This document shows, piece by piece, positions 8,253-16,414 of a DNA stretch of 64,000 bases. Within the stretch, counting starts at the first letter, position 1, and every line of letters begins with the position of its first letter. Location: NCBI RefSeq assembly GCF_039993895.1, contig NZ_CP121194.1, positions 1,550,001 to 1,614,000 on the forward strand, read 5' to 3'. The DNA is from Edaphobacter paludis (GTDB taxonomy: Bacteria > Acidobacteriota > Terriglobia > Terriglobales > Acidobacteriaceae). A model generated the notes under the pieces. The model was not told the origin of the DNA, did not search any database, and worked only from the letters and a program-made list of their open reading frames with translations. The position numbers and the translations under genes are program-made.

Positions 8253-9923
8253 ATGCGCGGCTTGTGGCTGGTGCTTCTACCGATGATGTTCTGCTTTGCC
8301 ATTTGCCAGCCGAGCTTCGGTCAGCGCGCAGACAAAGCAACTCCTGCTCCCGATCTTCAGCAAATGTACGATGCGGCCCAGCGCGCTCAATCCGCAGGCA
8401 ATCTGACCACCGCCGCAGGGGACTATCAGAGCTTTCTTGCAGGCGCACTCCGCCATCTTGCGGACGACAATGTGCGGGCTGGCGATTATCCGGCTGGCGC
8501 GAAGCTCTATAAAGAAGCGCTGGCTGTCGTGCCGGAGAGCGGGGCCACTGAGCTACGCATGGCCTATGCGCAGGCTGCTCTCGTGGCCCGCGATATCCCT
8601 ACAGCGAAGGCTCAGGCTCAGGCCGTAGTTGCAGCCGACTCGAAGAATTCGACCGCGCGATTGATTCTTGGCGAAGCACTGCTGCAAACGGATGAGAATG
8701 AGGAGGCTCGCAAGCAACTGGAGGCCGCGGTCGCTCTCGATCCCAACTATAAAAACGGACTCGCGCTGGCTACTGCCTATCTCGCATTGTCCGACACGAA
8801 GAACGCGTCGAAGCTTTTCAATGAAATGTCCACAGGATTTGGCAATACAGCGGCGATTCATCTCGACTTTGGCCGCTCCTATGCCGAGGCTGGGAATCCC
8901 GATCTTGCCATCGTTGAGTTTAAAAAATCTATCGCGCTCAATCCGCGCCTGCCCGAGGTGCATTACTGCCTTGGAGCATCCTATCTGCTGAGCCAAGGCC
9001 AGGTTGGTTTTCCTGAAGCGATCAAGGAGTTTCATCGCGAACTGGGATTGAATCCGAATGACTATTTCAGCCTTGCGCAGCTCGGCTACATCGCATTCAG
9101 CGAGCGCCATTTTACCGAAGCGGAACAAGACTTGAAGCGCGCAGCCAATTTAGACCCGCGCAACCCAGACAATCCTCTGCTTCTGGGGCAGGTATACCTT
9201 CAACTGAATCGGCCGGCAGATGCGGAGCTGGCACTGCGCCAGGCCATCGCCCTGACGACGGACCTTTCGCGCAATCACTATCAGGTGCAGCGCGCGCATT
9301 ATCTGTTGGGACGGCTGCTGGTGCAGACCCGCCACCTCGATGAAGCGAAACAGGAGATGCAGGTCTCCGCGAGCCTGCTCAAGCAGAACATGCAGCGCGA
9401 TCAGGCAAAGCTGAAAGGTACTTCCATGGGAGGGGCGGCGAGTATTGCGCCGTTCCAGCCTCTGCCCGATCCCGCGCCGATGGACTCCAAGGCGAGGACT
9501 GCATTGAACGCCTTTACGACGCGTGCCGCGCCTGCGATTGCCGATAGCTATAACAATCTCGGCGCCATGGCTGCAGGTGCCAGTGAGTTCGCAACTGCCA
9601 CCGGATACTTCGCGAAGGCGGCGAAGTGGAACCCGGCGCTCGAAGGACTTGACTACAACTGGGGCAGGGCAGCGTTTTCAGCCCAATTCTATGCCCAGGC
9701 CGTACCTCCATTGAGCCGCTATCTCGCAGCACATCCCCGGGAGGATGGAGCGAGACGGGTGCTTGGTATCAGCTACTTCAGGGTCAAGGACTATGCCGCC
9801 GTGGTGCGCACGCTAGCCCCAATCGCACCATCGCTTTCTTCGACCCCGCAACTGGCTGATATGTACGCTCAGTCACTGACCCTTGCGCATTCAGAGAAGA
9901 AGGGGGCAAATGTTCAGCCCTGA
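8253..9923 (+). CDS. Secreted TPR-repeat protein paired with CRTAC1 protein
   Basis: About 556 aa. The start at 8253 gives a compact signal peptide (MRGLWLVLLPMMFCFAI to about residue 23); in-frame ATGs at 8139 and 8196 are alternatives, and a TATACT at 8182-8187 would make 8196 almost leaderless. The frame runs back into the receptor and its terminator, so earlier starts are unlikely. The mature protein is tandem TPRs, visible as repeated A-x-x-x-A-I-x-L-x-P units such as FKKSIALNPRLPEVHYCLG and RAANLDPRNPDNPLLLG. It probably acts as a periplasmic scaffold. Its stop overlaps the next gene by 14 bp, indicating a coupled pair. Confidence 0.85.
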   Translation: MRGLWLVLLPMMFCFAICQPSFGQRADKATPAPDLQQMYDAAQRAQSAGNLTTAAGDYQSFLAGALRHLADDNVRAGDYPAGAKLYKEALAVVPESGATELRMAYAQAALVARDIPTAKAQAQAVVAADSKNSTARLILGEALLQTDENEEARKQLEAAVALDPNYKNGLALATAYLALSDTKNASKLFNEMSTGFGNTAAIHLDFGRSYAEAGNPDLAIVEFKKSIALNPRLPEVHYCLGASYLLSQGQVGFPEAIKEFHRELGLNPNDYFSLAQLGYIAFSERHFTEAEQDLKRAANLDPRNPDNPLLLGQVYLQLNRPADAELALRQAIALTTDLSRNHYQVQRAHYLLGRLLVQTRHLDEAKQEMQVSASLLKQNMQRDQAKLKGTSMGGAASIAPFQPLPDPAPMDSKARTALNAFTTRAAPAIADSYNNLGAMAAGASEFATATGYFAKAAKWNPALEGLDYNWGRAAFSAQFYAQAVPPLSRYLAAHPREDGARRVLGISYFRVKDYAAVVRTLAPIAPSLSSTPQLADMYAQSLTLAHSEKKGANVQP

Positions 9924-11634
9924 TGCGGCAATTCGCAAGGGCATCTTCGCCGTTGCGATGGCGATGCTTCCTTCGGTCGCGGTTTATGCGCAGAACGCGA
10001 CTGCACTCCACTTTCGCGATATTGGGCAAGAGACTGGCCTGACAACGGTCCCTCACTCCGCGCCGGTGAAGCAGTATCTGGTCGAGATGATGGGCGGGGG
10101 CGTTGGCCTATTCGACTGTGATAACGACGGCAAGCTCGATATCGTCACCGTGACCGATTCGACGGTGGATGCCTATCTGCATAGCGGCGACCTGATGGTG
10201 ACGCTCTATCGTCAGGACACGCGCCCGAACGGACCTGTTCATTTCACCGATGTCACGCTTGCATCCGGATTGACGACGCGAGGCTGGGGAATGGGAGTCG
10301 CCATCGGGGACTTCGACAACGATGGTCTCCCTGATATTTACGTTACGGGCTATGGTCACAATGTTCTCTATCGCAATCTTGGCGGCTGCAAATTTGCAGA
10401 TGTGACGGCGCAGCAAAAGGTAAGTGGCGGAGGCTTCAGCGTAGGTGCTGCATGGGCGGACTACGATCGTGACGGCAAGCTCGATTTGTTCGTTTCGCGC
10501 TACGTAGACACCGACCTGTATCATCTGCCGAAGCCCGGAGAGAAGGCCTTTGAATATCAGGGCCTACCGATGGAGGTGCCAGTGCTGAATGGCGAGACCG
10601 ATCTGCTCTTCCATAACGTTGGCAGCAGCTTCGAGGAGGTGGCGCAGAAGGCGGGCGTCGATAATCCCGATAAGCGGCTCGGCATGGGGGTCGTTTGGGG
10701 AGACTACGACCATGATGGCTGGCCCGATCTGTTTGTCAGCAACGATATGGGGCCGAATTTTCTCTACCGCAACAAGCACGACGGCACGTTTGAAGAGGAT
10801 GGCCTCATCTCCGGCACTGCCTTGAGCGCGGAGGGCCGTTCGATGGGCAATATGGCTGCTGACTTTAGCGACTACGACCGTACCGGTGCGCTTGATCTTG
10901 TCGTCACCCGCTATGGCTATCAACCAATGAGCCTCTACAAAAATCAAGAGGCATTAGGCTTCACCGACCGCGCTTCGGCGGCGGGACTGACGCGAGCTTC
11001 GGACCAGCTTGTCGCCTGGGGCGCTGGATTTGCGGACTTCGATAACAGTGGCTGGCCAGACATCTTCGTAGCCAACGGCAACGTCAGTTCGATGGTCGAC
11101 AAGCTGCCGCACGATCTGAAGTATCGCGAGCCAATTCATCTCTATAGGAACCAGCACGATGGCAGGTTCGACGAGGTCGCCACTGCCACCGGCTTGAATG
11201 ATGGGCCGCTGCATTCGCGTCGGGGTACAGCCTTTGGGGACATCAATAACGATGGCAATGTGGATGTCGTGGTCTATAACGTCGGGGGGCCGCCGTCGCT
11301 GTTTTTGAACGAGACGAAGAATGCGAACCATCGCGTCCTCTTTCGCCTGGTCGGTACGAAAAGCAATCGTGCCGCTATCGGCGCGCGGGTTACGGTCACG
11401 GCCGGAACGTTGGTCGAAATCGACGAAGTGCGTGCCGGGGGGAGCTATCTGTCCTCGAACGATCAGCGTCTTCACTTTGGGCTAGGCGCCGCGCCTGTGA
11501 TGAAGCAGGTAAAGATCGAGTGGCCGAGCGGGGCGACCGAAGAACTGCACAATGTTGCGGCGGACAATCTCTATACCATCGTCGAAGGCCAAGGCATCAC
11601 GCAGACGATCAAGCTGAATGAGCCAACCCGATAG
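9910..11634 (+). CDS. CRTAC1 family protein: FG-GAP/VCBS repeats plus ASPIC/UnbV domain
   Basis: About 574 aa. The ATG at 9910 is chosen over a TTG at 9883 because AAGGGGG lies just upstream. A signal peptide ends near VYA-Q. Repeated calcium-binding loops such as DCDNDGKLD, DFDNDGLPD, DYDRDGKLD and DYDHDGWPD mark FG-GAP/VCBS blades of a beta-propeller. The last about 90 residues form an ASPIC/UnbV domain (AIGARVTV, GGSYLSSNDQRLHFGLG, IEWPSG). The protein is probably periplasmic or surface-exposed, with Ca2+-stabilised blades; the biochemical role of the family is not established. It is coupled to the preceding TPR gene, and the two modules occur fused in the large proteins at 47.8 and 59.9 kb. 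Confidence 0.9.
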   Translation: MFSPDAAIRKGIFAVAMAMLPSVAVYAQNATALHFRDIGQETGLTTVPHSAPVKQYLVEMMGGGVGLFDCDNDGKLDIVTVTDSTVDAYLHSGDLMVTLYRQDTRPNGPVHFTDVTLASGLTTRGWGMGVAIGDFDNDGLPDIYVTGYGHNVLYRNLGGCKFADVTAQQKVSGGGFSVGAAWADYDRDGKLDLFVSRYVDTDLYHLPKPGEKAFEYQGLPMEVPVLNGETDLLFHNVGSSFEEVAQKAGVDNPDKRLGMGVVWGDYDHDGWPDLFVSNDMGPNFLYRNKHDGTFEEDGLISGTALSAEGRSMGNMAADFSDYDRTGALDLVVTRYGYQPMSLYKNQEALGFTDRASAAGLTRASDQLVAWGAGFADFDNSGWPDIFVANGNVSSMVDKLPHDLKYREPIHLYRNQHDGRFDEVATATGLNDGPLHSRRGTAFGDINNDGNVDVVVYNVGGPPSLFLNETKNANHRVLFRLVGTKSNRAAIGARVTVTAGTLVEIDEVRAGGSYLSSNDQRLHFGLGAAPVMKQVKIEWPSGATEELHNVAADNLYTIVEGQGITQTIKLNEPTR

Positions 11635-11787
11635 GCACAGCACGGATGGAATATCTTTGCCCTTTGCGCCGGTTTGAAATCCAGTTACCTTCCCGGCTGT
11701 GCGACTATCCGGGCTGAGCCTGCGGGGGAAACTGATCTTGTCGGATGTCCATGTTTTATCGCGGCCGCATCTTAATGGCTGGCCTAT

Positions 11788-13374
11788 ATGGAACAGTTGA
11801 CTCATCTTTATCGGTGGCTCTTCGATTCCCGGAGTGGGGAGGGGAAGTCCCTTGCTCCGCGATGGCTTTTTCTCAGGGCGCTGGGCGCGATTTATTTTTC
11901 GGCATTCTTCTCTCTCGCCTTTCAGATCAAGGGACTCATCGGTCCGAGCGGTGTTCTCCCGGCGTGGCAATATCTGGCCGCGGTGGCCCATTATCTGAGC
12001 GCGAGCCGATATTGGAGCGCGCCATCGCTATTCTGGATCTCGGCTGGCCCGCATATGCTGATGGCAGTCGTATGGATTGGATTGCTGGCCTCTGTGCTGG
12101 TGTTCTTCAACGTTTGGCCACGGCTGAATCTCTTTATCTGCTTCGTCTGCTTTCTATCGTTCGTTGCAGCGGCGGGGGACTTCTCAGGCTATCAGTCGGA
12201 CGGCATGTTGCTGGAGGCTGGATTTCTGGCGCTCTTCTTTGCCCCGCCGGGATTGTTACCTGGCTTTGGCGCGGACCATCCGCCATCGCGCGCAAGTCTA
12301 TTTCTGCTGTTGTGGGAGTGGTTCAGAATCTACTTCGAGTCCGGTATGGTGAAGATCCTCAGCGGTGATGTGCAGTGGAGGAACCTTACCGCGATGGATG
12401 GGTATTACCAAAACAGCCCTCTGCCGACGTGGATTGGATGGTACGTCGGGCATCTGCCGCATTGGTTTCAAGCCGCCACCACCGTGCTTACGCTTGTGCT
12501 CGAGTTTGGCATCGTGCTGATGGTGTTCTTTCCCCGCCGGGTGAGACTGGTCTGCTTCTGGATCGTTACGCCGTGGCAGATTGGCGTGATTCTGACCGGC
12601 AACTACACATTTCTGAACTATCTGGTGGCCGCGCTCGGCTTACTGCTGTTGGATGATTTCAGCCTGCGTCATTTGATTCCGGCGCGCTTCCGTCCGCGGG
12701 TGCCAGTCGAGGACGTGAAGGCAGGACCGGAAAGCGCGGCATCGCTGCCAGAGCGGCTGCGCGCCGTAGGCGTGGCCGTAGCGGCGGTGCTCCTAACCTG
12801 GGTGGCGTATACCACAACTGTGGAGATGGGGGCCATGGTGTTGTCCCGGGTACCGCTGCCTCTGGCCCCTGTGAAGGTGCTCGAACCGTTCCGCATCGCC
12901 AACCAGTATGGGCTGTTTGCGGTCATGACTCGCGGACGCTACGAGATTGAGTTTCAGGGCTCGAACGACGGCACCAACTGGCAGCCTTATTTATTTCGAT
13001 ACAAGCCGCAGTTATTGAATGAGGCCCCTCGAATTTATGCACCGTACCAGCCGCGGTTTGACTGGAACCTGTGGTTCGCGTCCCTGGGAGACTGGCGGCA
13101 AAGCCAGATTGTTCTGCTGACGGAAGAGCGGTTGCTGGATAACGATAGCGATGTACTTAATCTCTTTCGCAGCAATCCGTTTCCCCAGTCGCCGCCACGT
13201 TATGTACGAGCGGTGCTGTGGCAGTACTGGTTCACGTCGATGGACGAGAAGCGGCGGACGGGAGACTGGTGGCGGCGTCAATTGCTGGGGCTGTATGCTC
13301 CGACGATTACGCGCGCCGCAGATGGGGAACCCGCGGCGGTTCAGATGCCTACGGAACTACCACCACACGATTAG
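11788..13374 (+). CDS. Lipase maturation factor (LMF)-like membrane protein
   Basis: 528 aa with several hydrophobic segments in the first 300 residues and a soluble C-terminal part. The sequence around GLIGPSGVLPAWQYL, the FQSDGMLLEAGFLA-like segment and the late RPRNPFPQ-like stretch resemble bacterial members of the lipase-maturation-factor family. Eukaryotic LMF1 helps fold lipases in the ER; bacterial members have no settled function. The start at 11788 has no strong Shine-Dalgarno site. It follows the CRTAC1 gene after 153 bp, so it may have its own promoter. The N-terminal membrane region also recalls HTTM/DoxX-like proteins. Confidence 0.75.
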   Translation: MEQLTHLYRWLFDSRSGEGKSLAPRWLFLRALGAIYFSAFFSLAFQIKGLIGPSGVLPAWQYLAAVAHYLSASRYWSAPSLFWISAGPHMLMAVVWIGLLASVLVFFNVWPRLNLFICFVCFLSFVAAAGDFSGYQSDGMLLEAGFLALFFAPPGLLPGFGADHPPSRASLFLLLWEWFRIYFESGMVKILSGDVQWRNLTAMDGYYQNSPLPTWIGWYVGHLPHWFQAATTVLTLVLEFGIVLMVFFPRRVRLVCFWIVTPWQIGVILTGNYTFLNYLVAALGLLLLDDFSLRHLIPARFRPRVPVEDVKAGPESAASLPERLRAVGVAVAAVLLTWVAYTTTVEMGAMVLSRVPLPLAPVKVLEPFRIANQYGLFAVMTRGRYEIEFQGSNDGTNWQPYLFRYKPQLLNEAPRIYAPYQPRFDWNLWFASLGDWRQSQIVLLTEERLLDNDSDVLNLFRSNPFPQSPPRYVRAVLWQYWFTSMDEKRRTGDWWRRQLLGLYAPTITRAADGEPAAVQMPTELPPHD

Positions 13375-13517
13375 CCGAAATGATATCTATAGGGAACTTG
13401 TTTCAATTGCAGCATAATTCTTCCGACACACAGCTGCGGCGGAACATCTGCTTAATCAGGATATGATTCTCAAAGTATCGTCTTGCGCCTGATGCGCGGG
13501 ATAGAGGAACTTAAGCA

Positions 13518-14828
13518 ATGGCAATGACGAATGTAGGCAGCTCAACGCAGATAGCCGCAACTCCGGGAACTGGATCGGCTGGCAACTACCGCAACGCTTT
13601 TGCGATGGTCACCACGCTGTTTTTTGTGTGGGGATTTCTTACCTCGCTCAACGATATTCTGATTCCGCACCTCAAGGCGATCTTCGACCTCAACTACGCA
13701 GAGGCGATGCTGGTGCAGTTTGCGTTCTTCTCTTCCTATGCTGCGTTCGGAATTCCGTCGGGCAAGGTGGTGGAGTGGATCGGCTATCAGCGAACGATGG
13801 TGCTGGGGCTACTTACGATGGGCGTAGGCGCGGCCCTGTTCATTCCGGCTGCAAATATGCCTTCGTTCCCGCTCTTTCTTGCGGCGCTCATCGTTCTGGC
13901 GGCAGGCATTACGGCGCTGCAGGTTGCGGCGAATCCTTACGTGACGGTGCTGGGACCGCCGGAGACGGGATCAAGCCGCTTGAACCTGACCCAGGCGTTC
14001 AATTCGTTGGGCACAACCATTGGGCCTCCGCTCGGCGGCTGGCTGATTCTGCGTGGCGCTGAAAAGACGGTCGAAAATACCAGCAATATGACGCCGATGA
14101 TGTTGCATGCTTATCGGATTCAGCAAGCGGCGACGGTGAAGTTTCCCTACATCGCGATTGCACTGGCATTAGTGCTGCTGGCGCTGGCGATCTGGTTTTA
14201 CAAGTTTCCCCGGCTGGATGCGACGCAGGATTATCGTCCAAGCAAGGCAGGTGAAAAGGGACATGGCATCTGGCACTACCGGCATGTCGTGCTTGGCGCG
14301 GTCGCGATCTTTGTGTACGTGGGCGCCGAGGTTTCGATTGGCAGTTTCCTGATTAACTACTTCAACCAGTCATACATTGCCGGTTTGTCGGCGCTGGCGG
14401 CGGCGAACCTGGTCCCATTCTATTGGGGCGGGGCGATGGCAGGCCGCTTTATCGGATCGGCTGTGCTGCAGAAGGTGAAGACTGGAACCTTGCTGTCTCT
14501 GTGCGCGATGGTTGCGATGGTGCTGGTGGTGATTTCTATGCTCAGCTTCGGCCACGTGGCCGTGTGGAGCATCCTGCTCGTGGGTCTTTTCAATTCGATC
14601 ATGTTCCCCTGCATCTTTACGCTGGGCATCGCCGAGATGGGGCCGCTGACGGGCGAAGCCTCCGGGTTGCTGGTTACGGCTATCGTGGGCGGGGCGTTGA
14701 TTCCGGAAGCCCAGGGAGTTCTGGCCGACCACATTGGCATCCACCATGCATTTATCGTTCCGGTGCTCTGCTACATGTTCATTGTTTACTATGGTTTAAG
14801 AGGGTCGCGGGTGATTCAGCCTGCGTAA
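13518..14828 (+). CDS. Sugar MFS transporter of the FucP/GluP family
   Basis: 436 aa with about 12 membrane segments. The N-terminus contains FFVWGFLTSLNDILIPHLK, the signature of the fucose/glucose-galactose:H+ symporter family, with the Asn/Asp pair that binds proton and sugar. LQVAANPYVTVLGPPETGSSRLNLTQAFNSLGTTIGP is also characteristic of the family. GAGG lies 9-12 bp before the ATG. It should import a monosaccharide across the inner membrane. Together with the TonB receptor and LacI-like sites to the left it hints at a carbohydrate-uptake neighbourhood; the precise sugar cannot be told. Confidence 0.9.
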   Translation: MAMTNVGSSTQIAATPGTGSAGNYRNAFAMVTTLFFVWGFLTSLNDILIPHLKAIFDLNYAEAMLVQFAFFSSYAAFGIPSGKVVEWIGYQRTMVLGLLTMGVGAALFIPAANMPSFPLFLAALIVLAAGITALQVAANPYVTVLGPPETGSSRLNLTQAFNSLGTTIGPPLGGWLILRGAEKTVENTSNMTPMMLHAYRIQQAATVKFPYIAIALALVLLALAIWFYKFPRLDATQDYRPSKAGEKGHGIWHYRHVVLGAVAIFVYVGAEVSIGSFLINYFNQSYIAGLSALAAANLVPFYWGGAMAGRFIGSAVLQKVKTGTLLSLCAMVAMVLVVISMLSFGHVAVWSILLVGLFNSIMFPCIFTLGIAEMGPLTGEASGLLVTAIVGGALIPEAQGVLADHIGIHHAFIVPVLCYMFIVYYGLRGSRVIQPA

Positions 14829-14872
14829 ACCCGCGGCTTGATCTCAATCGATGTGGTGAAATGATTGGTAGT

Positions 14873-14950
14873 TGGCGTCCCTGACAAGATTTGAACTTGT
14901 GTTAACGCCGTGAAAGGGCGGTGTCCTGGGCCGGGCTAGACGACAGGGAC
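14873..14950 (-). tRNA. tRNA-Glu (anticodon TTC)
   Basis: The minus strand folds as a tRNA: acceptor GTCCCTG pairs with CAGGGAC, then discriminator G and an encoded CCA. The anticodon loop is CTTTCAC (TTC, Glu), and the T-arm ACAAG/CTTGT with loop TTCAAAT is perfect. The anticodon stem has CCGCC opposite GGCGT, so its outermost pair is a C-T mismatch. The rest of 14829-15224 holds nothing else convincing beyond room for the promoter of the RND operon. Confidence 0.95.
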
Positions 14951-15224
14951 GCTATGATGGGCTCACCCGATCCCTCATCTTTTCAACGCTATCAATATAG
15001 ATAGGCCGTGTCAAAATACCTATCCGCAGCTAAACTCCATCCCTACTTTCTTTTGCAGAATCCTTAAATATTGCGAACCTTCCTTGGGGAGGGTGTCATC
15101 TAAAATTGAAACTCCCAGTGCTCTTGCGGAATCAGACACTTGACCTATCTACGGTCGTTCTTCCGCAGGTTTTGACCGGGAAGGGCGTTGTAATTGATGT
15201 TTTTGAATTTGAAGGAGAAACACC

Positions 15225-16319
15225 GTGTCCTCGACTCTGAAGCCCCGTCGCATTCTGCCGTTTGCTATCTGCGCCACCATCTGCCTTCTTGCAGGTTGCA
15301 AATCTGCTCCACCGCCGGTCGCTGCAGCGCCCCAGGCGATGCCTGTCCAAGTGGCACCGGTGACACTTTCCCCGGTGCCCAATAGCGACACCTACGTCGC
15401 CACCATCAAGAGCCGTCGTTCCGCCACGATGCAGCCTCAGGTCGACGGTAATCTGACCCGAATCTTCGTGAAGTCAGGTGACGTCGTCAAAGCGGGGCAA
15501 CTCCTAATGCAGATCGACCCGCTCAAGCAGGTTGCGACCGTTCAGCAACAGCAGGGAACCGAGGCGCAGAAGAAGGCCGTCTACCAGTACAACCAGGGCG
15601 AGGTGGAACGCCAGCGCAAGCTCTTTGAGGCAGGCGTCACTTCAAAGCAGGCCTATGATCAGGCGGTGCAGGCGTATCAAAACTCCAAGGGAGATTTTGA
15701 TTCTTCCGCCGCTCAGACCAATACGGCGAAGCAGCAGTTGGCGTATTACCAAATTCGCGCCCCGTTCGCAGGTGTCGTCGGCGATATCCCTGTGCATGTC
15801 GGAGACTATGTCTCCGCAACCACCATACTGACCACGGTGGATGAGAATGCCGATCTCGAAGCGTACATCTACGTTCCCACGGAACGCGCCACCGAGGTTA
15901 AGCCCGGGCTCCCCGTCGATATCCTCGATAACGACGGGAACGTCGTCGTTAAATCGAAGATCAGCTTCCTCTCCCCCCAGGTGGACAACGGATTGCAGAG
16001 CATTCTCGTCAAGGCTGAGATTCCCCGTACGACCGAGCGCCTCCGCAACGAGCAGCTGGTCAAGGCGCGCATCACCTGGAACTCCAATCCCGCGCCGGTG
16101 ATTCCAGTGCTCGCCGTCTCGATGGTCGGAGGCCAAACCTTTGTCTTTATCGCGGAACCTAAGGGTGATGGCTACGTAGCCCATCAGATACCTGTGAATG
16201 TCGGCGAAACAGTAGGCAATACCTACCCAGTCCTCTCCGGTCTCAAACCGGGCGACAAGGTCATCATCTCCGGTCTGCAGTTCATGCAAGAAGGTGCTCC
16301 CGTCAAGCCGTTGGGCTAG
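15225..16319 (+). CDS. RND efflux periplasmic adaptor (membrane fusion lipoprotein)
   Basis: 364 aa of the AcrA/MexA type. The GTG start at 15225 follows AAGGAG. The signal peptide ends in the lipobox LLAGC with Cys25, so it is an inner-membrane-anchored periplasmic lipoprotein. It contains the lipoyl-like half-motifs (TMQPQVDGNLTRIFVKSGDVVKAG and QIRAPFAGVVGDIPVHVGDYV) around a coiled-coil hairpin rich in Gln/Lys, then beta-barrel and membrane-proximal domains ending LKPGDKVIISGLQFMQEGAPV. It links the RND pump encoded 95 bp downstream to an outer-membrane channel, for which no TolC gene is visible here. Confidence 0.93.
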   Translation: MSSTLKPRRILPFAICATICLLAGCKSAPPPVAAAPQAMPVQVAPVTLSPVPNSDTYVATIKSRRSATMQPQVDGNLTRIFVKSGDVVKAGQLLMQIDPLKQVATVQQQQGTEAQKKAVYQYNQGEVERQRKLFEAGVTSKQAYDQAVQAYQNSKGDFDSSAAQTNTAKQQLAYYQIRAPFAGVVGDIPVHVGDYVSATTILTTVDENADLEAYIYVPTERATEVKPGLPVDILDNDGNVVVKSKISFLSPQVDNGLQSILVKAEIPRTTERLRNEQLVKARITWNSNPAPVIPVLAVSMVGGQTFVFIAEPKGDGYVAHQIPVNVGETVGNTYPVLSGLKPGDKVIISGLQFMQEGAPVKPLG

Positions 16320-16414
16320 GCGGCACTGTTCAGCTACTTCTGCGGAGCTGCCATCAGCTCCGCACCGTCTTTCGCTTACCGCCGGGGCCTAAGCCCGCTG
16401 GCTAGAGGTGCACC

